Below, piece by piece: positions 12,449-22,467 of a stretch of 64,000 bases of DNA. The stretch spans positions 682,001 to 746,000 of the forward strand of contig JASFXZ010000001.1 in the NCBI GenBank assembly GCA_032209605.1, read 5' to 3'. The notes under the pieces were generated by a model. The model saw only the letters and a program-made list of their open reading frames with translations. It had not been told where the DNA came from and made no database searches. The position numbers and the translations under genes were made by a program. Within the stretch, counting starts at the first letter, position 1. Every line of letters starts with the position of its first letter. The DNA comes from Mactromeris polynyma. Taxonomy: Eukaryota > Mollusca > Bivalvia > Venerida > Mactridae.

Positions 12449-15400
12449 TTGATGGAATCCAAATGGTTCACTGGAAAACCTGATCAATTTGAAACTGACT
12501 GGTGTACAGTGGTTTGTCCTGTTGGACAAAGATGCCTTGTAATGGCTATAGATGTAAGTTTATTATACACTGCCCTCCAAAAGTTCCTTTACACTTCAAC
12601 AATTCCCATTGTAGTTAATGTATTTTCATATTACATGTATTGGCACATGCAATGAATTGAAAATGCTTTTTGACACACTGCAATAATTTTCTGTGAAAGT
12701 ATTTATAAGTTTGTATTGAAACAAATGATCTTATCTTTTGTGTCAGATCATTTACATATACAAATGTTAGTTTTGGATGCAGGCTGATTGATGCTGCTGC
12801 TGTGATGTGCAAATTGTTAATTCTAAACTATCCATCACAGAAGTGGGATGAATACTTTTACTTCATAGTCATACATATTTTATTTGAAATTCTGCATAAA
12901 AAAGTAATGCAATTCAAAATATTCATGTGTAAAGAGACTTTTGTATGGCAGTGTATGTTGATAGACACAGTCTTCACAAAAACGTTTTTTAAGCACTTGC
13001 CCGAATCTCCTGATACCCAATTACGATCTACTGTATATAATATGGAACAAGTTAATTGTATTTCTCTTGTTAACTTGAAGACTGTTGGATTTTCTGTAAT
13101 CAATGAAGCTGATGGCGTAGGCCATTAACACTTTATAGAATTGTATGGCTGCCTTAAATAATTGACTTCATCTTTGGTGCACACACTAATCACCACTATT
13201 GTCTTTGGACATGTTTTGTTGTATTGCTATAATTGTGTATAAGTAGGTATGATCAGATGTGGAATGTAAGCATACTGCGCATGTACAAATCCCTAGTACA
13301 GGGCTCATACACGCCCTTGATACTAGTCCATGAAAACTCCTTGAAAGTAGCTAAATCCCTGAAAAAACCTGGAAAAGTACTAGAATTTAAAAACAACTGT
13401 TTGATCTGAAACTCCTTGAAAAACGTTTTATCGCAAACTTTGCCCTGTTGAGATAATAAAAGTTATAAAAAGTTAAGAAAAAATAACTAGTTCGAAGAAA
13501 ATGTTGTGTCAGGTCACCTATTAATCTTCGTTTGCTTGGGTTGGACAGTTTATTGTGACTGATTCAGTGTGTCACTTCAAATATTATGCCCAAAAAGTCT
13601 GACCTATTGTCAAAATTGTTAATTTTACACGGAATTTGCAATAGAAACAGTCCTTGGAAACCAGAAAAAGTTCCTGAAAATTCTGTGAAAAGTCATAACT
13701 GATGCCTGATTCTAAGTTGCAGTAAAATACAAGATATCATTCCACCATGTTATTTTTGTGCCCCCCCCACCCCCTCTTTATGGCTGGGGCACATTAAGAT
13801 TTACTTGTGCAACTTTGTTCTTCTATTCAACAGTCGTGCCTTCCTATACAAATGGGCATTTGGTCCATGGGATATTATTTGACATAGAGTACCTTAAATT
13901 CTTACATTGCCTATTAACCATGACTGATGACTTTTTGTTTGGTTCAGTGAACATTTCAGACATTATGTGATACTCATCCAACATTTGCAGTAGTACTGCA
14001 AAAATTAAAAGTTTACAAGTTCCAATGTCAATAAATCATTCACTGGTAATGTATATTATATTTCAGGGTGAGACTAAATGGTTCTACAAGAAGGGGTTTA
14101 AGTTACCTGGTTATTTCCTGTCTGTACTTCCTGGTGGGAATGGTCACGAGTATGGTTTTGGACCTACAGGTATGGTAGGGGATTCTGCAATGTGATTTCA
14201 CAAAATATTTCTTTTGGTTTATTGTTGATGATGATTCAAATTCTTACACAGGTAGAAGAATTGTTGTAGTTGGAATTATTTATTGTACGAGGGGCATTCA
14301 ATAAATTATGTCACTGGTCTTCGTATGTTGGAAATGTTCACTGCATCGGAAATTTGTTCACGTCAACCCTTCGAAGTATTCCCCCTGCACTGATGCACAC
14401 TTTTGAAGTCTCGCTATCCACGACCTAAATGCTGCAAAGTAGTCTCCCCTTGGTGTACTGTTGAGGCACTGAAAAATTGCAGAACCAAGGGCACTTCTAG
14501 TAGCATAGCTCTTACCTGAGAGCATTTTTTTAGCAAGGGAAATAGGAAAAGTCACAGGGGCTTAGGTCAGGGGAATAAGGTGGGTGTTCAACCTGAATAA
14601 CCTTTTCTTGTTCTAAGAAAGATTTAACAATTTTACTTTTGTGAACTTATCAGTTTTGCCTATCAAAATCTCTGAACAAGGAAGGCAAATATTGTAGTGG
14701 TGGGAACTATCTATTGGAAGGGTTGTGAAGTCTATTCCTCCACAACTCCTGCTCAGAATTACTCTGACTGTTCGGAAGCCAGTTGATGACCATTAAGTTA
14801 TATATACATCATTGTTTCCTCGTTTTCAGTTGTTACAATGCTAGATTGCATCTACTATGAAGAAATGATGACATATTTTGTATTGGATTGTATTTTGTGG
14901 GGATCTGAAGACTTGAAGGAAATGGGAGTATGTATTATGTTCCTGTATATCAATTCATCTTTTATGCTCTACATAATTTACACATATATTCCCTCTAAAT
15001 AAATAATTTTGCAATTCATTTATTTTGTGTTTAATCATATTGGATAATAAACATCGTATTAATGTAATAATGTAATGTCAATACTTGATATTTTTATGAT
15101 ATTATAATTTGTCAAAAATTTGAACATATATTCTCATTCTGCACAATTACATTCGGGCATGCTGCGGTATAGAATCTGCGGTGAGCTTGACGTAGTCGCC
15201 ACAATGGCAGTACAGTGTATGTGCGTGCGTGTGTGCGTCTGGAATTTCTTTGTCTGGACCATTTCTCTGTCATTTATTTGAGGATTTTCAAATGACTTGG
15301 TACAAATGTATACCATGATGAGACGGCGTGTCGTGCACAAGACCTGTGTCCCCTAGCTCAAAGGTCAAGGTCACACTAAGTGATCAAATGTCAAAAATGG

Positions 15401-17986
15401 GTCTAAATTTCTTTGTCCAGACCATTACTCCGTCATTTATTGGGGGATTTCAAAAAAACTTGGCACAAATGTTCACCATGATGAGACAGCATGTCATGCG
15501 CGAGACTCAGTCCGTAGCTCAAAGGTCAGGGTCACACTTGGAGGTCAAACATCCAAGAAATGGGTCTAAAACATAATTTCTGGACCATTACACTGTCATT
15601 TATTGGGAAATAATTAAATTACTTGGCAAAAATGTTCACCATGGTGACCTTATGTGTTGTGCAAGACCCTACCAGTACATAGCTCAAAATCACACATAGA
15701 GGTAAAAAAAGGGTATCATAGATATGCACTGTATAGATTTATATAACCGTATTCTCTTAATCGCTGGACAATTGGCAAGCTCGACATGTTGCCCTTGGGC
15801 ATCTAGTATTACTCATATATTTTGACGGATGTAACATTTACCAGTAATACTAACTGTTTCAGTATTTAGATAGAATGAAGTATGTAAGACATGAAATACT
15901 AAGAAGATCAGAACTCAAGCATATAACTGATCTTAACATGGTTAGTATATATATATATTTGAACCCCTATATCTGTTTATACTTGAGCAATGGTTGTCCT
16001 TCCTGTTTAAAGATTTTAATTAAGATTTTTTCTGTTTTTAGTGTCTTTTGGATTCAAATGCGTATTGCCTGACAGATGTGCTTTATATTCTGAATAGAGT
16101 CATTTAATTTTACCTTGTCAGTACCTTTATTGTATACAGATGTTTTGTCAATCGTCATTTTCAATAAATCAAACAAAGGATGTCAACGTCACAAAATTAC
16201 CTCGTAAACAGTTGGTTGAAATCGACTGAATTTCGGTTAATTTACCGAAATGCGTTCTCCGTTACACATATTTTTATGTTGCACAACAAAATTTTACCTT
16301 CAGATTGCGACTAATTTTCTTGCTTCAGATTGCGCTGACAATCCCTTTTCAAGATATTTCTTGTTAATTTTTATTCTTATATTTTCAGTTGAAGTTTGTT
16401 CCCCTGTATGTATATGACTGTACATTGAGTGGGTTGGATCTTGCTCTGAGACAATCAACATTTGATGTAAGTTTACCTTACTTAATTCAGTCTAGGCCAA
16501 TATCATCCCCGGTTATATTACATGTTGGTCGGTGACAAAAATGCTAATTTTCACTTAGGGTTAGTAGTAGCCACATGCCGCACAGCTAGCACCACGGAAG
16601 AGGAGGTAGTATGGCAATATTTGCACTTTGCCGCTTGGTCCTGAAATGATAAAATGTCGACATTATATCCATGACGATTTATTTACTATCGCCAGGCAAT
16701 CCATGACAATAGAGAAAAAAATCCATGACATTGTTATCAGCGTTTAATACACAATTTTCGTCAGAACGGTAAAAAATTTACTTAATCGAATGTGTGTTGT
16801 GATGGTGAGATCGAAATGTTACACTATATGTGCTTGAAATATGTCATTTATCGCTTTATCTGCAGTATGTTTTGCATTCAATGATTAGACAAAGAAAAAA
16901 TTGTAAATTTTTTGTATTTTCGTTCATATTAATCAGACTATATTATCATCGTGCTTTTGCATGAAAGTTTATTTCTTACGACGCATGTGCAGTATAATCA
17001 TGCTATTTTAGGACGGAAAGAATGAAACATACCATTTTTCTCAACCGAACTCGTCAATAATCCATGACCCTATCGACACCAATGCTTGACACGCAGTCGA
17101 CATAAATTAGACTTTGCATTGACTAAGCAGGAACTCCGTGCTGTAGATGCCTCGAACAGTAGATGGCTCGAACTAATTGCTAGGTCCGACGACAGTTTGA
17201 GGTTTCGAAGTTTTACTATAGTTTATATGTTTATCAATATTATCTTTACAGGTAGATGGTCTCCTATTTTATAAGAAAGATTTACAGTACACATCTGGTG
17301 CTCAGGAGCAGGTTTTGTGGATGAAGCCGTATATGTTACCTGATTTGTTTGAAGGTATTTCGGTACCTAAGAGACTAATGACACAAAAACCTGATACTTA
17401 CACAAACTTCGAAAGCTTTGTGGATGATGTGAATAATGGTAGGGTGAAAAATAAGAAGAACAAGAAGAAATCCAAAAGTAAGAAAGACTTTGTGCCAAAT
17501 GTGAAACTAGTTTTACCTCCAAATGAAGAGTGCAATAAAAGGGGAGATAATAGTAGTGGTAAACAGAAAAAACAGAAGAATAGGGGAGGTAATCAAAATA
17601 GACAGAATGGACAAATGAGTGCATATAGGGTGCATGGAATTGATCAAGGATTGAACATGGGACAGGGTTCAGCTGGGGCTGGAAGGGGTAGAGGTGCAGT
17701 CGTTGATAATTATGGAAGACTGCTCGTTCAACATGGTAAACCTGGTGGTCATGGTGATGCTGATACGGCAATATATGGAAAAGGTATGCTAACAGGTTAT
17801 CCTTACTATGGCGATGATAGAGACTTCTACTATCCTAAACCAAGTTATGGGGCCGAATCTAGGGGCCGTCGAGACAGATCACGCAATAAGGACCCATTCC
17901 AGATGTCGGATTTGGATGCTGCATTGTCGTATTATGATAACAGCAATCGTAAAGCAAACAGAGGGAGACAGTATCAGTTGTTTTAG
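12449..17986 (+). CDS. Snurportin-like tandem paralog without IBB exons, with RG-rich tail
   Basis: Tandem partial duplicate of SNUPN. Exons 12449-12553, 14067-14169, 14830-14927, 15863-15940, 16389-16466 and 17252-17986 all have GT-AG borders and continuous phase. Sizes 105/103/98/78/78 mirror SNUPN exons 3-7 (105/97/98/78/78). Conserved pieces: LMESKWF, CPVGQRC, LPGGNGH, MLDCIYYEE, LKFVPLY, VDGLLFYKK and LWMKPYMLPD. The Trp107, Cys124, Arg129 and Trp276 equivalents remain, Leu104 is Glu, and the exon-6 motif FRxxWMxSKL is gone. The last exon adds about 190 residues: a Lys cluster (KNKKNKKKSKSKK), Gly/Asn/Gln-rich sequence, AGRGRG and a tail with RGRRDRSR. No IBB-like exon was found between 10085 and 12448. 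With ATG 12452 as start the product is 397 residues; alternatively, phase-0 joining to SNUPN exon 2 is possible. Function unknown; a cap- or RNA-binding role is inference. Confidence 0.85.
12566..12955. mobile_element. MITE with TACACTGCC termini (copy 2)
   Basis: Related along its whole length to the element at 2422-2810, with the same TACACTGCC...GGCAGTGTA ends and a left TA flank (right flank TG). It sits in the first intron of the paralog, not in the intron equivalent to that of copy 1, so the two insertions are independent of the gene duplication. Confidence 0.75.
13290..13720. repeat. Possible dispersed repeat with 'ccttgaaaa' motifs
   Basis: Imperfectly repeated phrases such as 'tgaaaactccttgaaa' and 'ctccttgaaaaac' occur in the first intron of the paralog. 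No clear ends seen, so the boundaries are approximate. Confidence 0.3.
14284..14640 (-). pseudogene. mariner-like transposase C-terminal fragment
   Basis: On the minus strand a 65-codon open stretch (14555-14358) reads PRGDYFAAFRSW, then CASVQGEYFEGL, which matches the C-terminal end of mariner-family transposases (WxxRLxKCxxxxGEYFE). The element end ACGAGGGGCATTCAATAA at 14288-14305 resembles mariner terminal repeats. The catalytic DDD domain is absent. It lies in the second intron of the paralog, adjacent to a family-A MITE fragment (14646-14717). Confidence 0.65.
15220..15710. repeat. ~145-bp imperfect tandem repeat
   Basis: About three imperfect units, each with 'ctcaaaggtcaaggtcacac', 'tttctttgtccagaccatt', 'gtcatttattgggg' and 'acaaatgttcaccatgatgag'. 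It is in the third intron of the paralog. Short open frames here are not protein-like. Confidence 0.7.
17100..17221. mobile_element. Terminal fragment of a pogo-like element
   Basis: The reverse complement of 17140-17221 matches 55976-56055, including AGTTCGAGCCATCTA and the terminus AGTAAAACTTCGAAACCTC. Only one end is present. It ends 30 bp upstream of the last exon of the paralog, so it probably donates sequence to that intron's branch-point region. Confidence 0.65.
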
Positions 17987-18040
17987 TTTTTGAGACCTAA
18001 TAATGGTGAATAATTATGCTTGATGATTATTATTAAGTTT

Positions 18041-18254
18041 ATTATGCCCCCCTTTGAAAAAGAGAGGGCATATTGGTTTGCACGTGTCGGTCGGTCGGTA
18101 TGTCCGTCGGTACGTAACCTTTTCGTTTCCGACCAATAACTCCCTTGACCTATCATCCTCAAACTTTGTACACACATTCTTCTTGGGTAGTAACGGAACC
18201 CTATCGATTTTGGGGTCACAGGGTCAAAGGTCAATGTCACAAGGGGGCATAATG
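18041..18254. mobile_element. Short MITE-like repeat ATTATGCCCCC...GGGGGCATAAT
   Basis: A ~214-bp element with inverted ends ATTATGCCCCC and GGGGGCATAAT about 50 bases after the paralog stop codon. Its interior has 'ggtcggtcggta' and 'gggtcaaaggtcaatgtcac'. It may lie in the 3' UTR. A truncated relative forms bases 1-358. Confidence 0.65.
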
Positions 18255-18708
18255 TTTTAGAAATGTTAATGTTATTAAGTTTATTTGCTTTTAATCCATA
18301 TTGGGCCCCCTTATCACTCTTTCTAATGCTTTATTTTATGTCTGTGTTCATAAAGGTTTAGTATTTCTGATGATTGAAACATCACATGGAAAAAGAGACC
18401 TTTTGTAAATATCCAAACATGCTTCTAGATAAATTTAGCAGATATTAAACCTATGAAAACTAATACTATTGGGACATAATGAAATAACTTGAAATATGGA
18501 CGGAGGTTCCATTGTTTGAGTTCATAATCTAGTTTATTAGAAGGTCATGCATTTAAAACTGTTGTTCAGATATGTTTTTGATGTAGTTGGTGGCAATAAC
18601 CAGTAGGTAGTGAACCATAGCATTAAGTCATCTGTATGTGTAACCCTATATAGATAGTTTCCACATTTACAATATTTACCTCCCTTGTTCTGAATTGTCG
18701 GCCATATT

Positions 18709-19986
18709 TGTAGCGTTGGTAGCCCGTATATTCTTGCAATAATCATCTCAGTGTCGTGCAACTTTGCATCTGGCCAAAAACGATTAAAGTCCTTCTTACA
18801 GATGATTGACACACCTGCCCCAGTATCTAACTCCATTTTTAGAGTTTGTCCGTTGACACTTGGGTACACCCAAATTGCCTCTCTGGTGTCGTTTGTTGTC
18901 ACATTTAACAAAAACTCTGACTCACTAGTTTCACTAACTAGGTGCACACCCTGCTTCTCCAGGCACGCAGGCACAATATGTCCTACTTTTTTACACCTGT
19001 AACACGTTGCAAATTTCATTCGACATTTGTGCGATTCGTGATTTTTTCTGTTACAGTGAGTACAGGGCCGTTTGTCAGCTTTTTCTTCTTTCTTCTTTGC
19101 ACCTTTACCTTTGTCCTTTTGTTTTGGGTTGTGCTTTTTCTGCATTCCTTTAGCACTGTGTACCTTGTTTACATAAGAAGTTGACCCTTTATTGTGTAAT
19201 TCTTGGACATCTTTGTTTGCCGACTCCATAGCAATTGCGACATCGACCGCTTTTTGATACGTCAAGTCTTGCTCCGACAGCAGCTTCTTTTGTCCACATA
19301 CAAATCTGTCTCTCAGAGCTTTATTTAGCTTATCACTGAACTTACAATGTTCCGACAGTTTTCGCAGACTTACATTGAACTCCTTTATCGATTCTTCATG
19401 TTTCTGGTCTCGTTTGTAAAACCTGAAACGTTCTGTGATTACCAACGGCGCTGGGTTAAAGTGCTTGCCAAGAATTTCACACAGCTGCGGAAAATCCTTA
19501 TCCTTCGGCAGAGCTGGCGCTGTCAAATCACGAAGTATTTGGTATGTTCTGGCTCCAATTAGAGACAGTAACGCCGGCACCTTCTTTTCAACCACAACGT
19601 CATTAGCTTCAAAGTATTGGTCGAGTCTTTCCTTATAACACGTCTAGTTTTCCAGTGCATCATCGAAAACGTCAAGTTTTCTGATGGGCGCCGCCATCTT
19701 GGATTCTGGCTAATTGTCCGAGTAGAAATTTACTTGAACACCGTATGTTGCAACTTCAGAAATCACTGAAAATCAGGCTGAATTTCACACTGTCAGCTAT
19801 GGGCATCACGTGCCAACAATTCCCGAGTCAATAAGCTTTATCCTCGTCGACAATCTAGCGTCGGTAGCCCGTTTATTCTTGCAATATAAGTAGTTTAACC
19901 AAGACGATGAAAACATGTGTCATTTACTATTTATTCTAAAACTCTAATGACTCACATTTATAACGGAAAACGATAGGAACACAACA
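18709..19986 (-). mobile_element. Internally deleted Ty3/gypsy-like LTR retrotransposon
   Basis: The element begins TG and ends CA and is flanked by ATATT direct repeats (18704-18708, 19987-19991). Read on the minus strand: 5' LTR 19986-19854 (133 bp), a leader starting TTGTCGACGAGGATAA that may be the primer-binding region, a gag-like frame, the start of the protease, then an abrupt join to the last 33 bp of the 3' LTR (18741-18709). Reverse transcriptase, RNase H and integrase are absent, so it cannot move by itself. Confidence 0.85.
18742..19697 (-). pseudogene. Broken Gag with zinc knuckles and protease start (Ty3/gypsy)
   Basis: Retrotransposon structural polyprotein remnant. The likely start codon is at 19697-19695, and an in-frame TAG interrupts it at codon 18 (19646-19644). 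The frame is then open through a capsid-like region, a Lys-rich linker, two CCHC zinc knuckles of spacing C-x2-C-x4-H-x4-C (CTHCNRKNHESHKC and CYRCKKVGHIVPAC), and the protease active-site motif LDTGAGVSII. Coding similarity ends at about 18742 where the 3' LTR begins. The frame runs on to 18537 by chance, through LTR and MITE sequence. Capsid style suggests the Mag/CsRn1-like branch of Ty3/gypsy; that placement is tentative. Confidence 0.8.
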
Positions 19987-20393
19987 ATATTGATAGGCAA
20001 ATTTCCTTAAAGTTTATAGGGAATATAATTTAAACGATGATAAACTAATCAGATATAAAAATAATAACTTATTCATTATGCTCTTGTGGGCTGTTGGCTC
20101 AGTAAATTAAAGAAAAAGTGGCTGCAAATGCAAATTCTCTTGGTTTTTTCTCAATTATCACATATTTAGGGATAATTCTTATAATGGGCCTATCAAAATG
20201 TCTGACTATTCAGAACAAGGGACGTAAATTTGGTAAAAGTTGGAACTATCTATTGTAAAAATTTGAAATCTGTGAATTGTTTGATTATATTTACAGACAT
20301 TGATATTATATGATGCTTGTATAGTGTCCACACGTTGTCCCACAGTGTCACTGTGGCATACATGCAATAAATAGTGCTGCTCTCTACACTCTA

Positions 20394-20602
20394 TACAGTC
20401 GAACACGCTTATAGCGTACTCAGTTATAATGAAAAATCGGATAGTATGTAGTAAGTTTTATTCCCCTACAAAGCTCTTCTATATTTCATTGTATAACTAC
20501 ATGGTTGTAACAAAATTTCGTTGTATGAATATAACAAAGTTTGGATATAACAAAGTAAATCTCCAGGACCACAGAAATTCGTTATAAGCGTGTTCCACTG
20601 TA
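20394..20602. mobile_element. MITE, TACAGTCGAACACGCTTATA termini
   Basis: A 209-bp element with inverted ends TACAGTCGAACACGC and GCGTGTTCCACTGTA, flanked by TA-containing sequence. This is the form of pogo/Tc1-type non-autonomous elements. No coding capacity. Confidence 0.75.
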
Positions 20603-21069
20603 TTGCATTATGTTTAGTGTATTACACTACTGGCTGTTATAGAATGATAGTGTGCTTGTAATTTTTGTTCATATTTTATTAGGTACAGTGTAATTTACTG
20701 AGTAATTGATTTATCAGTACTTGACTGAAATTGATGTATCTTTTAAAAGTTTTATTTCATTTGTTTCTGTTTGCTCTCACTGGAGACATGTGATGTTCCA
20801 AGACTTATCAATATGTTCTTAAGGACCCTAATGTACTGAATAGTCTTAATGTAATGTTTTGAAGGTACCTTGGTCTGAAAGGAATTTCTTTTGGACGGGT
20901 TTTAAAATTGATTGCTCCAATATTTTGGATCTGGTGTGACCCTTATGAAGCCCCTTACACATTGATTGTGTGATTGTGACAACTTCTGAAACCACTGTTT
21001 ATCTCTGTGTTGTGTTAAACATTACCTCGAAAATGGTTTGAAGCTGGTATGGGAGTTGGAATATTGTTG
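20603..21069. other. Non-coding stretch before the 33-bp array
   Basis: AT-rich sequence with no feature that I can recognise. Confidence 0.4.
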
Positions 21070-21635
21070 GAGCTGTAGTCACTCTTTGTTGACCTTGAAA
21101 TCAAGCTGTAATTACTCTTTGCTGACCTTGAAATTGAGTTGTAGTTACTCTTTGTTGACCTTGAAATCGAGCTGTATTTACTCTTTGTTGACCTTGAAAT
21201 CAAGCTGTTTTTACTCTTTGTTGACCTTGGAACCAAGCTGTAGTTACTCTTTGTTGACCTTGAAATGGAGCTGTAGTCACTCTTTGTTGACCTTGAAATG
21301 GAGCTGTAGTCACTCTTTGTTGACCTTGAAATCGCTGTAGTTACTCTTAGTTGACCTTGAAATTGAGTTGTAGTTACTCTTTGTTGACCTTGAAATCGAG
21401 CTGTATTTACTCTTTGTTGACCTTGAAATCAAGCTGTTTTTACTCTTTGTTGACCTTGAAATCAAGCTGTTTTTACTCTTTGTTGACCTTGGAATCAAGC
21501 TGTAGTTACTCTTTGTTGACCTTGAAATCTAGCTGTAATTATTCTTTTTGGACCTTCAAATCAAGCTGTAGTTACTTTGTTGACCTTGAAATGGAGCTGT
21601 AGTTACTCTTTGTTGACCTTGAAATGGAGCTGTTG
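21070..21635. repeat. 33-bp minisatellite
   Basis: About 17 tandem units of 33 bp with core TTTGTTGACCTTGAAAT followed by an AGCTGTAGTTACTC-like half. Units are mildly divergent, and one is shortened near 21328. Open frames across it (period 11 residues) are a repeat artefact. Confidence 0.9.
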
Positions 21636-22465
21636 TCATATTGTTAGTTGTTATTGTTACAAGTGGTAGCAGTAGTAGTTTCACTTATTTACTTGTGTTT
21701 TAAGTATTTTTCTTATTGTGTTCAGTTTGTATATTTATACAAAAATGTTGTACTGTATCAGTTTGTGTTCATGATCTTGAGCAAGTATGTCAAGAATACA
21801 GATTTCAAAATTGTTATCTGCGTGTATTTACTTACTTGGACTAACACACTTTTTGTACTATTGGGCATATAGATTTACCTTAAAGTTTGTTTGTCCATCT
21901 GTCTTTTCCACTTACATTTGTGTTGCTCATGCCCAATAAGAGTTTATGACCAACAGTGGCAAAACTTCACAAGAATCTTAGTCATCACATGAAGCAGCAC
22001 TTCCGTGTTTTTTAAATTGGATTTACTCAATAAGAGTCATCCCCCTTGAGTATGCAAAATTGCTTGTTGGGAAACTGAAAATTTGTGTTGCACACATCTA
22101 AGAATATGACCTTGCGACAAATCACTGAATAGACACCATTCAGCATACAAAATTGTAAACCTATCAGATCAAATAAACAAATATAGACAAATGCCCAGTG
22201 TCTTAATAAAGATGACCTGTTAGAACACTGAAGGTTTCTGTTGTTTTTATGAACTGGGTTACAAAACTTTTCCAGAACGTTGTTCAGCATTCACAGTTTT
22301 GCACCTTGGGGTTTTATGTTATATAAATCAGGAATAACAGCTTTATAGCCCTTTGCCTGGTAAATATGGCTAGTTTGAACACATAATTGTGATGCCTGTA
22401 TTTTGAAGTATATAACATTTGGTACCAAACATCTCATTTGTCAACACACAAAGATGTAGTGCTTT
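21636..22465. other. Spacer between the 33-bp and 30-bp arrays
   Basis: About 830 bp of AT-rich sequence. No gene, transposon end or RNA gene recognised. Confidence 0.4.
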
Positions 22466-22467
22466 TC

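Larger units (their letters stand above)
18649..20253. mobile_element. Family-A MITE split by an LTR-element insertion
   Basis: Left arm 18649-18708 and right part 19987-20253 together reconstitute a copy of the element at 11020-11353, in opposite orientation. The two halves are separated by 1278 bp of LTR retrotransposon flanked by a 5-bp target duplication (ATATT). The insertion is therefore younger than the MITE. Confidence 0.85.

Noticed and set aside
18537..18742. C-terminal continuation of the gag-protease frame
   Set aside because: This part reads through the 3' LTR stub and MITE arm by chance; retroelement similarity stops at the LTR junction.
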